The notes under the pieces: generated by a model
Database searches by the model: none
What the model saw: the letters and a program-made list of their open reading frames with translations, nothing else
Told to the model about the DNA's origin: nothing
Shown: in pieces, positions 1-6,141 of the stretch
Layout of the letters: the number at the start of each line of letters is the position of its first letter
How positions within the stretch are numbered: position 1 is the first letter of the stretch
Position numbers and translations under genes: made by a program
Origin: Xanthobacteraceae bacterium
GTDB taxonomy: Bacteria > Pseudomonadota > Alphaproteobacteria > Rhizobiales > Xanthobacteraceae
Direction: 5' to 3'
DNA: 6,510 bases
Assembly: GCA_030043285.1 (NCBI GenBank)
Contig: JASHXZ010000177.1
Coordinates: 1 to 6,510, forward strand

Positions 1-689
1 CGACCAACTCGCCGCTGTCCGCCGATCCGTTCATCCACACCGTGAACTACGATGCGGTGAAGGATTTCGTGCCGATCACCCGGGTCGGCAGCTTCACTCT
101 GATGCTGGTGGTCAATCCCAAGCTGCCCATACACTCGGTCAAGGAGCTGGTCGCATACGCCAAGGCCAATCCCGGCAAGCTGTCGATCGCCAGCGGCAAC
201 ACCGCCGGCATCGTCGGCGGCTATACGCTGACCAAATGGGCCGACATCAACATGGTGCATGTGCCGTACAAGACCACCGGGCCGGCGCTCGAGGACATCA
301 TGGCCGGCCGCATCTCGATGATGTTCGCCGACTTCACCTCCGCCATGCCGCATGTGCAAGCGGGCACGCTGCGCCCGCTGGCGATCTCGCGTATCAAACG
401 CAGCAAGCTATACCCCGACCTGCCGACCATGGACGAAGCCGGCATCAAGGGTTTCAACCTCGACGCCTGGGCCGGCCTCGTAGCGCCGGCCGGCACGCCG
501 CCGGAGGTGATTGCCAAGCTCAACGGCGCCCTGCGCAAGGTCATCGATAGCCCGGACGTCCAGGAAAAGTTCAAGGCCGTTGGTTTCGAGGGCTTTTCAT
601 CGACGCCCGAAGAGCTCGGCGATTACATCAAGAGCGAGCTGGCCGCCTGGAAGAAGATGGTCGAGGACGCCGGCATCAAGCCGGATTAG
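1..689 (+). CDS. Bug/TctC-family tripartite tricarboxylate transporter substrate-binding protein, 5'-truncated by window edge
   Basis: Periplasmic solute-binding protein of the Bug/TctC family. The family captures small carboxylates and related compounds for tripartite tricarboxylate (TctABC) transporters. The open frame runs in from the window edge (first full codon at position 3) and gives 228 residues ending in TAG. Family proteins are about 320 residues, so roughly 100 N-terminal residues, including the signal peptide, are missing. The GTG at 42 is internal, because TNSPLSADP before it is family sequence. Family landmarks, numbered from position 3, are VKDFVPI near residue 20, the ligand-loop SGNTAG at 64-69, HVPYK at 86-90, the MMFAD strand near 106-110, the LPTMDEAG segment near 140, and a C-terminal WKKMVEDAGIKPD. 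No TctA or TctB membrane gene is visible; the gene converges on the potF-like gene with a 16-bp gap. It may be an orphan Bug protein, as is common in Bradyrhizobium-like and Bordetella-like genomes. The substrate cannot be told from sequence. Confidence 0.93.
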   Translation, partial: TNSPLSADPFIHTVNYDAVKDFVPITRVGSFTLMLVVNPKLPIHSVKELVAYAKANPGKLSIASGNTAGIVGGYTLTKWADINMVHVPYKTTGPALEDIMAGRISMMFADFTSAMPHVQAGTLRPLAISRIKRSKLYPDLPTMDEAGIKGFNLDAWAGLVAPAGTPPEVIAKLNGALRKVIDSPDVQEKFKAVGFEGFSSTPEELGDYIKSELAAWKKMVEDAGIKPD

Positions 690-705
690 CGGGCAGCACG
701 GTCCG

Positions 706-1851
706 TTATTCCCCGGTCTTGATGCGCGTCCACAGCCGGTTGACGAGGCGCTGCGTTTTCTGGTCGTGGGCGATGATGGTGAAGAGCTTCGCCATGGTGG
801 CGGCATCGGGATAGATGGCGCGGTCGTTACGGATCGAAGGCTCGATGAAGTCGCTCGGCCGGTCGCCGTCGGCATAGGACACGAAATTGGTGTTGCGCGC
901 CGCGACTTTCGGATCGAGCAGATAATTGATCAGCTGGTGCGCTGCGGCGACATGTGGCGCATCCTTGGGGATGGCCATGTTGTCGAACCACGGCGGCGCA
1001 CCCTCTTTCGGGATCACATAATCGATGGCAATGCCGCTGCCGGCGGCGGCCGCACGCTTCTGCGCCTGCTTGACATCGCCCGAATAGCCGAGCGCCAGGC
1101 AAATCTCGCCGGTCGACAGCGCATTGATGTATTCCGAGGAATGAAACTTGCGAACGTAGGGCCTGATCTTCATCAGAAGATCGGTGGCCTTCTGCAGATC
1201 GGCCGGCGCGCTCGAATTGGGATCGAGGTGGAGATAATGCAGCGCCGCGGTCATGACGTCGTCGGACGAATCGAGCAGATGCACGCCGCAATCCTTGAAC
1301 TTGGCGATCTGGTCCGGCTCGAAGACGGCGCTCCAGCTGTCGATCGTGGCGCCCGGCCCGAGAATTCGGCGCGCCGCCTTGACGCTAAAGCCGATGCCTG
1401 TGGTCCCCCACATGTAATTGACGGCGTAGCGGTTGCCTGGATCGTAGGCGGCAAGCCGCGCGGCGATGTCGGGCCAGACATGCACCAGGTTCGGCAGCTT
1501 CGACTTATCGAGCGGCTGGAAGATGCCGGCGGCGATCTCGCGGGCCAAGAAATAACCAGTCGGCACCACGACGTCGTAACCGGACTGGCCGGCCAAAAGC
1601 TTGGCCTCCAGCGTGTCGCTGGTGTCGAACGTGTCGTAGCGCACCACGATGCCGGTGTTTTTGGTGAATTCGTCGAGCACAGTCGGATCGACGTAATCCG
1701 ACCAGTTATAGAAATTCACCACCTGCTGCGGTTCGCCGCGCGCCCCGGGCGCAACCGCAACAAGCACCAATGCCGAAGCGATGAGAGCAGGCCAAAGCCG
1801 CGCCGCAGCCGCCAGCACCTTGGCGGGTAAATATCGCGATGCGCTGTGCAA
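706..1851 (-). CDS. potF: PotF-like periplasmic polyamine (putrescine/spermidine) ABC transporter substrate-binding protein
   Basis: Periplasmic binding protein that would deliver polyamines to a PotGHI-type ABC importer. The 381-residue product aligns along its whole length with my recollection of E. coli PotF (370 aa). Residues 12-39 form a hydrophobic signal peptide, probably cut after ARG39. NWSDY (49-53), PLDKSKLP (113-120), FHSSEYIN (236-243), GYSGD (255-259), IPKEG (280-284) and AKLFT (354-358) follow PotF closely. Inferred ligand residues are W50, S51, Y53, T98, Y100, D198, Y256, D259, W288, D290 and Y326. Several differ from PotF: S85 to T, S87 to Y, E185 to D, W244 to Y and F276 to W. 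The start is a TTG three bases after the rhodanese stop, with no clear Shine-Dalgarno. An in-frame stop directly upstream rules out a longer form, and GTG at 1818 is a shorter alternative that keeps the hydrophobic core. No permease or ATPase gene is seen downstream. The family call is firm; the preferred polyamine is not certain. Confidence 0.93.
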   Translation of the reverse strand: MHSASRYLPAKVLAAAARLWPALIASALVLVAVAPGARGEPQQVVNFYNWSDYVDPTVLDEFTKNTGIVVRYDTFDTSDTLEAKLLAGQSGYDVVVPTGYFLAREIAAGIFQPLDKSKLPNLVHVWPDIAARLAAYDPGNRYAVNYMWGTTGIGFSVKAARRILGPGATIDSWSAVFEPDQIAKFKDCGVHLLDSSDDVMTAALHYLHLDPNSSAPADLQKATDLLMKIRPYVRKFHSSEYINALSTGEICLALGYSGDVKQAQKRAAAAGSGIAIDYVIPKEGAPPWFDNMAIPKDAPHVAAAHQLINYLLDPKVAARNTNFVSYADGDRPSDFIEPSIRNDRAIYPDAATMAKLFTIIAHDQKTQRLVNRLWTRIKTGE

Positions 1852-1854
1852 AGC

Positions 1855-2190
1855 TTACGTCTCGGTCGGCAGGCCAGCGGCCTTCCACGCCAAAATGCCG
1901 CCGGCGAGATGCGAGCCGTAGGCAAAACCCTGCTCCTGGGCAGCAAGCGACGCCGTGACCGAGCGGCGGCCGGAACGGCAGGCGAACACGACCTCGCGTC
2001 CTTGCGGCTCCGGGATCGCGGCGGCATCGAACGCCGACAGCGGCACCAGCACCGCATCGGGAAAGCGCTCGAGCGCCGTCTCGTTAGGTTCGCGCACGTC
2101 GACCAGCACCATGCGGCGTTCAGCGAGGCCGCGCGCCACTTCGGCCGGCGTGAGATCGCGCACCTGCGGTCCTGCACCTTGCTCCGACAT
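1855..2190 (-). CDS. Single-domain rhodanese-like sulfurtransferase
   Basis: Small cytoplasmic rhodanese-homology protein of 111 residues, close to the size of GlpE (about 108). Rhodaneses move a sulfane sulfur through a cysteine persulfide, from thiosulfate or from protein donors. Visible family features are the LVDVREPNE strand and loop (29-37), the active-site loop CRSGRRS (71-77) with catalytic Cys71, and the C-terminal GGILAWKAAGLP (97-108). There is no signal peptide or membrane segment. The reading frame stays open far upstream, antisense to the phosphate transporter gene, but ATG at 2190 is the right start: an AAAGGGA ribosome site lies 8 nt before it and protein similarity begins there. 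The stop codon is 3 nt before the potF-like start, so the two are probably co-transcribed. The physiological sulfur donor and acceptor cannot be told from sequence, and a functional link to polyamine binding is not established. Confidence 0.9.
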   Translation of the reverse strand: MSEQGAGPQVRDLTPAEVARGLAERRMVLVDVREPNETALERFPDAVLVPLSAFDAAAIPEPQGREVVFACRSGRRSVTASLAAQEQGFAYGSHLAGGILAWKAAGLPTET

Positions 2191-2198
2191 CGTTCGTT

Positions 2199-2205
2199 TC
2201 CCTTT
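2199..2205 (-). promoter_or_regulatory. Ribosome binding site of the rhodanese gene
   Basis: The minus strand reads AAAGGGA here, 8 nt before the ATG at 2190. It is a good Shine-Dalgarno match at normal spacing. It decides the start, since the same frame remains open for more than 800 bases upstream without resembling a protein. Confidence 0.65.
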
Positions 2206-2300
2206 AGCTTGGCGAGACGCTCGCCACACAGTTGCGCCGGCCGCGATGAGATTCAAGGGGCCTGGACCTTTTTTACTTGACATCCGTTTTATCGAGCGCA

Positions 2301-2306
2301 GGAGGA
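2301..2306 (+). promoter_or_regulatory. Strong Shine-Dalgarno at unusual spacing before the Na+/Pi cotransporter gene
   Basis: GGAGGA is the best ribosome-site match in the intergenic region. It lies only 1 nt before an in-frame TTG (2308) and 25 nt before the in-frame ATG (2332). Neither spacing is ideal (about 5-9 nt), so the start of the downstream gene is ambiguous: TTG gives 570 residues and ATG gives 562. Confidence 0.45.
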
Positions 2307-2331
2307 ATTGGCGCAAAAATCGCGATGGTCC

Positions 2332-4020
2332 ATGGCAACGTTCGTCCTTCTCGATCTCATGGGTGGCGTGGCTCTGCTGCTGTGGGGCCTGCACATGGTC
2401 CGCAGCGGCATTCTGCGGGCGTTCGGCGCCGACCTCCGCTACGTCCTGTCCACGGCGCTCGCCAATCGTTTCGCGGCCTTCGCAGCGGGCCTCGGCCTGA
2501 CCGCGCTCTTGCAAAGCAGCACGGCGACGGCGCTGATGACCGCCTCGTTCGCCTCCGAAGGCATGGTCGAGCTCGTTCCCGCGCTCGCCATCATGCTCGG
2601 CGCCAATGTCGGCACCACGCTGATCGTCCAGGTGCTCTCGTTCAACGTGACGCTGGCGGCGCCGTTTTTGTTCGTCGCCGGTGTCATTGCGTTCCAGAGC
2701 GGTACCGGTCCCCGGATCAAAAATCTGGGCCGGATTGCGATCGGCTTCGGCCTGATGTTGCTCGCACTGCATACGCTGATCGACACATTGGCGCCTGCGG
2801 AAAACGCCCCGACCGTGAAGCTCTTGCTTGCCGCAATTGCCGATCAGCCGGTGCTCTGCATCATCATCGCCGGGGCGCTGACCTGGGCGGCGCATTCGAG
2901 CGTGGCCATCGTGCTCCTGGTCATGTCGCTTGCTTATTCGCAGTTCATCGATCCGGCGGCGACCATCGCCTTCGTACTGGGCGCGAATTTGGGAACTGCG
3001 ATCAATCCTCTCATTGAAGCGGCCCATCGCGATAATCCGGCGAGCTTCCGGCTGCCTCTCGGCAATCTGCTCAACCGGCTGATCGGCATCGTCCTCGCGG
3101 TGTTGTTGTTAAAACCGCTCGCGGCCGGCATGGCGGCGCTACAGCCCAATCCGGCGAAAATGGCCGCCGAATTCCACATCTTCTTCAATATCGCGCTGGC
3201 GCTGGTGTTCATCGGATTGCTCGACCCGATTGCGGCCATGCTGCAATGGGCGCTGCCGGCGCGCACCGCCGCGCAAGGCGCCGCGACGCCGCGCTATCTC
3301 GACGACAGCGCGCTCGACACCCCGACGCTGGCGCTTGGCAGCGCCGCCCGCGAGACGCTGCGCATGAGCGACATCGTCGAGGCCATGCTGCAACAGATCA
3401 TGACCGCACTGATGACCGACAATCGCGGCCTGGTGAATGAAGTCTCGCGCATGGACAATGTCGTCGACCGACTGCACGAAGCGATCAAGCTCTACGTCAC
3501 CAAGGTCACGCGCGACAGCCTCGAGGAACAAGAGGGCCGCCGCGCCATGGAAATCATTTCGTATGCCATCAACCTCGAGCATGTCGGCGACATCATCGAC
3601 AGGAACCTGTGCGAAGTCGCGGCGAAGAAGATCAAGCGCCGGCTGAAATTTTCAGATGACGGCGCGGCCGAATTGACCGCATTTCACAAGCGGGTGGTCG
3701 GCAGCTTCAAGATGGCGTGTGTGGTGTTCATGTCCGGCGACGTCGCGCAGGCGCGCAAGCTGATCGCCGACAAGGCCGAACTGCGCGCAGCCGAGATCGC
3801 TGCAGCGGAACGACATTTCGAGCGGCTGCGCGAAGGCCGGCCGGAAACCGTGCAAACGACGTCGCTGCATCTCGACATCTTGCGCGATCTCAAGCGCATT
3901 CATTCGCACATCTGTTCGGTGGCTTACTCGGTTCTGGAGGCCGCCGGCGAGATGAAAGCCGCCGACATCGTCGAGAGCGATCCAATCGTCATCATGCCGG
4001 CTCCAACCGGCAATCAGTAA
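2332..4020 (+). CDS. Na+/phosphate cotransporter (NptA/YjbB-like, PF02690 type) with C-terminal PhoU-like domain
   Basis: Inner-membrane sodium-dependent phosphate carrier fused to a cytoplasmic PhoU-like helical domain, 562 residues from ATG 2332 (E. coli YjbB is of similar architecture and size). The membrane half (about 1-310) holds two inverted repeats. The first has QSSTAT (61-66) and GANVGTT (90-96). The second has the matching HSSVA (189-193) and GANLGTAINP (217-226), with His replacing Gln in the QSS signature. Hydrophobic segments include 5-24, 81-102, 107-122, 172-202 and 250-262. Residues about 340-545 are charged and helical with the PhoU-type motif EHVGDIIDRN (416-425). I prefer ATG 2332 because family proteins begin at MATFVLLDLMGGVALLLWG-like sequence; TTG 2308 would add eight polar residues. 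Related proteins are thought to move phosphate, in E. coli mainly outward when overexpressed, so direction is uncertain. No pst or pho genes are adjacent. Confidence 0.93.
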   Translation: MATFVLLDLMGGVALLLWGLHMVRSGILRAFGADLRYVLSTALANRFAAFAAGLGLTALLQSSTATALMTASFASEGMVELVPALAIMLGANVGTTLIVQVLSFNVTLAAPFLFVAGVIAFQSGTGPRIKNLGRIAIGFGLMLLALHTLIDTLAPAENAPTVKLLLAAIADQPVLCIIIAGALTWAAHSSVAIVLLVMSLAYSQFIDPAATIAFVLGANLGTAINPLIEAAHRDNPASFRLPLGNLLNRLIGIVLAVLLLKPLAAGMAALQPNPAKMAAEFHIFFNIALALVFIGLLDPIAAMLQWALPARTAAQGAATPRYLDDSALDTPTLALGSAARETLRMSDIVEAMLQQIMTALMTDNRGLVNEVSRMDNVVDRLHEAIKLYVTKVTRDSLEEQEGRRAMEIISYAINLEHVGDIIDRNLCEVAAKKIKRRLKFSDDGAAELTAFHKRVVGSFKMACVVFMSGDVAQARKLIADKAELRAAEIAAAERHFERLREGRPETVQTTSLHLDILRDLKRIHSHICSVAYSVLEAAGEMKAADIVESDPIVIMPAPTGNQ

Positions 4021-4038
4021 CCTGCGCGCTCTGCGGCC

Positions 4039-4074
4039 GGTGCGGCGAAGTTTCCCGGCGCGGCGACGTTTGCC
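4039..4074. repeat. Imperfect 18-bp tandem repeat between convergent genes
   Basis: Two head-to-tail units, GGTGCGGCGAAGTTTCCC (4039-4056) and GGCGCGGCGACGTTTGCC (4057-4074), agree at 15 of 18 positions. They fill most of the 55-bp gap between the stops of the Na+/Pi cotransporter gene and kup. The second unit can fold as GCGGC (4060-4064) with GCCGC (4072-4076), extended by A-T and G-T pairs inside. There is no T-tract on either strand, so a classical intrinsic terminator is not supported, although a hairpin in this place could still stabilise or end the converging transcripts. Confidence 0.6.
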
Positions 4075-4075
4075 G

Positions 4076-6037
4076 CTACACCGTCACTTGCGTGCCGACT
4101 TCGACCACGCGTTCGGTCGGGATCTGGAAATAATCGGTGGCGTCGTTGGCCGAGCGGGCGAGCCGGATGAAGAGGCGGTCCTGCCAGCGCGGCATGCCGG
4201 AGCGCTGCGCCGGACGTAGCGCCCGCCGTGACAGGAAGAACGACGTCGACATGATGTCGAAATGCCAGCCGAGCTTGCGGGCGATCGCCAGCGCTCGCGG
4301 CACGTTCGGCGTCTCCATGTAGCCGAAACGCAACAGCACGCGCATGAAGGTGGCGCTGACAGGCTCGAGACGCACGCGCCGGTCGGGGGTTACGCGCGGC
4401 GTGTGGGTCGTCTCGATACTGAGGATGACGTTGTGCTCGTGCAGCACCTTGTAGTGCTTGAGGCTGTGCATTAGCGCAGTCGGCGCGCTGTTCGGGTCGC
4501 TGGTCAGGAACACCGCGGTGCCGGGGACGCGCTGCGGCGGCTTTCTTTCCAGCATGCGGACCAGATCGTCGAGCGGCGTCTCCTGGCGGCGCGTCTTGTC
4601 GTACAGCAGCTTGCTGCCACGGCGCCACGTGTACATCACCAGCATGACGGCACCGCCAAGCGCCAGCGGCACCCAGCCGCCCTCCACCACCTTGAGCAGG
4701 TTGGCGGCGAGGAAGACGAGATCGATGAAAAGGAACGGCAGCATCAGCGCCGCCGCTGCGACCGGCGACCAGCGCCACATTCGCCAGATCACGATGAACG
4801 CCATCATGCCGGTCACCACCATGGTGCCGGTCACCGCGATGCCGTAGGCCGAAGCGAGTGCGCTCGACGAGCGGAACAGCCCGACCAAGAGCAGCACGCC
4901 GGCCAGCAAGAGCCCATTGACCCGCGGCATGTAAATCTGGCCGGCAAGCTGCGCCGAGGTGTGGCGGATTTCGAGCCGCGGCAACAGCCCGAGCTGGATC
5001 GCCTGCCGGGTCATCGAATAGGCGCCGCTGATCACTGCCTGGCTCGCAATCACGGTCGCCAGCGCTGCCAGCACGACCATCGGAATTTGCGCCCAGTTCG
5101 GATAGAGCAGGAAGAACGGATTGGCGATCGCCTCCGGCCGCGCATAGACGAGCGCACCCTGGCCCAGATAGTTGAGCGCAAGCGACGGCAGGACGAGGCC
5201 GAGCCAGGCCGACTGAATCGGGCCGCGGCCGAAATGGCCGAGATCGGCGTAAAGCGCCTCGGCGCCGGTCACGGCGAGGAACACGGCGCCAAGCGTGTAC
5301 AACCCGACCATGCCGTGGTGCAGGAGAAAATTGGCGCCGTAATACGGATTGAGCGCGTAGAGCACGTCGGGATCGGCGGCCAGCCAGTAGAAGCCGGCGA
5401 GCGCGATGGCGACGAACCAGATCGTGGTGATCGGGCCGAACAACGCCGCCACCTTGGCGGTGCCGCGCGACTGCATGGCAAACAGCACCAGCAGAATGAT
5501 GATGGTCAGCGGCACCACGTAAGCGTGGAAAGCGGGCGTCGCGACATCGATGCCTTCCATGGCGGAGAGCACCGACAGCGCCGGCGTGATTACGGCATCG
5601 CCGTAGAACAGGGCGGCGCTGATGATGCCGAGCAACGCGATCACGCCGGCGGCCTTGCCGACGCGGCCGATGGCGCGCGAAGCGAGCGCCATCAGGGTGA
5701 GCGTGCCGCCCTCGCCGTTGTTGTCGGCCCGCAGCAGGATGAGCACGTATTTCAGCGTGACGATGATGAACAGCGCCCACAGGATCAGCGACGTGACGCC
5801 GAGCACCGCGCCGCGCGCCAAGTCCTCCCGGCCGTGGCGGAGCATCTCGTAGCTGCCCGGGCCCGAGGCCGCGACGATCGCTTCGCGGAACGCATAGAGC
5901 GGGCTCGTGCCGATGTCGCCATAGACGACGCCGAGGCTGCCGAGGGTCAGCCCCCAAAAGCCGGCGTGCGAACGGAACTGGGCGTCGGCGCCCGCGGTCG
6001 TATCGCCCGCTCCAGGAGCGGCTAGGCTATCGGTCAT
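4076..6037 (-). CDS. kup: Kup/TrkD low-affinity potassium uptake protein
   Basis: Inner-membrane K+ importer of the KUP/HAK family, which moves K+ with protons and matters most at low external K+ or low pH. The product is 653 residues (E. coli Kup 622). About twelve membrane segments occupy residues 25-475, followed by a cytoplasmic tail of about 180 residues. Signature motifs are [13 protein letters not shown] (40-52), RADNNGEGG (103-111), [13 protein letters not shown] (144-156), [13 protein letters not shown] (258-270), [19 protein letters not shown] (332-350) and the terminal [14 protein letters not shown] (640-653). By alignment, D41 matches E. coli D23, D147 replaces E116 conservatively, and E260 matches E229, the acidic residues implicated in transport. 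ATG 6037 is chosen because the family N-terminus begins about 25 residues later. It has no clear Shine-Dalgarno, and GTG 6124 is in frame but would add 29 residues unlike the family across a palindrome. It lies downstream of motB on the same strand and is convergent with the phosphate transporter. Confidence 0.95.
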   Translation of the reverse strand: MTDSLAAPGAGDTTAGADAQFRSHAGFWGLTLGSLGVVYGDIGTSPLYAFREAIVAASGPGSYEMLRHGREDLARGAVLGVTSLILWALFIIVTLKYVLILLRADNNGEGGTLTLMALASRAIGRVGKAAGVIALLGIISAALFYGDAVITPALSVLSAMEGIDVATPAFHAYVVPLTIIILLVLFAMQSRGTAKVAALFGPITTIWFVAIALAGFYWLAADPDVLYALNPYYGANFLLHHGMVGLYTLGAVFLAVTGAEALYADLGHFGRGPIQSAWLGLVLPSLALNYLGQGALVYARPEAIANPFFLLYPNWAQIPMVVLAALATVIASQAVISGAYSMTRQAIQLGLLPRLEIRHTSAQLAGQIYMPRVNGLLLAGVLLLVGLFRSSSALASAYGIAVTGTMVVTGMMAFIVIWRMWRWSPVAAAALMLPFLFIDLVFLAANLLKVVEGGWVPLALGGAVMLVMYTWRRGSKLLYDKTRRQETPLDDLVRMLERKPPQRVPGTAVFLTSDPNSAPTALMHSLKHYKVLHEHNVILSIETTHTPRVTPDRRVRLEPVSATFMRVLLRFGYMETPNVPRALAIARKLGWHFDIMSTSFFLSRRALRPAQRSGMPRWQDRLFIRLARSANDATDYFQIPTERVVEVGTQVTV

Positions 6038-6080
6038 AGACGGTGAAACAGGACGAGCCCTGCTCCTGATGGGCTGCGCA

Positions 6081-6086
6081 ATAATA
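6081..6086 (-). promoter_or_regulatory. Possible -10 element for kup
   Basis: The minus strand reads TATTAT, five of six matches to TATAAT, in the only AT-rich stretch of an otherwise GC-rich gap. It lies 43 nt before the kup ATG. No -35 match occurs at 16-18 nt spacing; TTGCGG (6113-6108) is 21 nt away, which is too far. It is a weak call that marks the likeliest promoter position if kup is transcribed apart from motB. Confidence 0.22.
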
Positions 6087-6098
6087 TTTGCGGGCTGT

Positions 6099-6119
6099 CG
6101 GCGGCCGCCGCAACGGCGG
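6099..6119. repeat. Overlapping GC palindromes in the motB-kup gap
   Basis: A perfect 12-bp palindrome CGGCGGCCGCCG (6099-6110) shares its right arm with a second perfect hairpin, CCGCCG-CAA-CGGCGG (6105-6119). The arms CGGCGG, CCGCCG and CGGCGG can therefore pair in two mutually exclusive ways. No T-run follows on the minus strand, so it is not a standard intrinsic terminator for motB. It could be a rho-dependent terminator, an mRNA-stabilising structure or a protein-binding site. Confidence 0.5.
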
Positions 6120-6141
6120 GGCACTCCCTAGTACAATTCGG

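Larger units (their letters stand above)
2191..2331. promoter_or_regulatory. Divergent intergenic region between the rhodanese gene and the Na+/Pi cotransporter gene
   Basis: These 141 bases must carry the promoters of both divergent units. A perfect TTGACA lies at 2277-2282 on the plus strand, but nothing like TATAAT sits 16-18 bases downstream. A weaker plus-strand pairing is TGGACC (2263-2268), an 18-base spacer and TTTTAT (2287-2292), four of six matches at each box. The inverted half-sites TCAAG (2253-2257) and CTTGA (2276-2280) flank an AT-rich T-run. I see no Pho-box repeat that would tie the phosphate transporter to PhoB. The assignment as a regulatory region follows from gene layout; no individual box is well supported. 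Confidence 0.4.

Noticed and set aside
670..684. Perfect hairpin CCGGC-ATCAA-GCCGG at the 3' end of the Bug-family gene, considered as a terminator
   Set aside because: It lies inside the coding sequence, the stem is only 5 bp and no T-tract follows.
511..1830. Open plus-strand frame of 439 codons antisense to the potF-like gene
   Set aside because: Its product is rich in Arg, His and Gly with no family resemblance, and it begins inside the Bug-family gene in another frame. The opposite strand encodes a clear PotF homologue, so this is a GC-driven shadow.
2255..2274. AAGG...CCTT followed by six T residues, considered as a plus-strand intrinsic terminator
   Set aside because: The stem is only 4 bp, and no plus-strand gene lies upstream to be terminated; genes on that side run on the minus strand.
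2277..2282. Perfect TTGACA as the -35 box of the phosphate transporter promoter
   Set aside because: At 16-18 bases downstream the sequence is GC-rich and runs into the GGAGGA ribosome site, so no -10 box is available. It is kept only as part of the regulatory region.
2191..3027. Upstream extension of the rhodanese frame, antisense to the phosphate transporter gene
   Set aside because: The extension is low-complexity Arg/Gln/His-rich sequence opposite well-conserved membrane segments. The rhodanese has its own ATG and ribosome site at 2190-2205.
4014..5957. Long minus-strand frame (647 codons) overlapping kup, and a plus-strand 354-codon frame at 4961-6025
   Set aside because: Both are Arg/Ala/Gly/His-rich shadows of kup with no motif, while the kup frame carries family signatures throughout.
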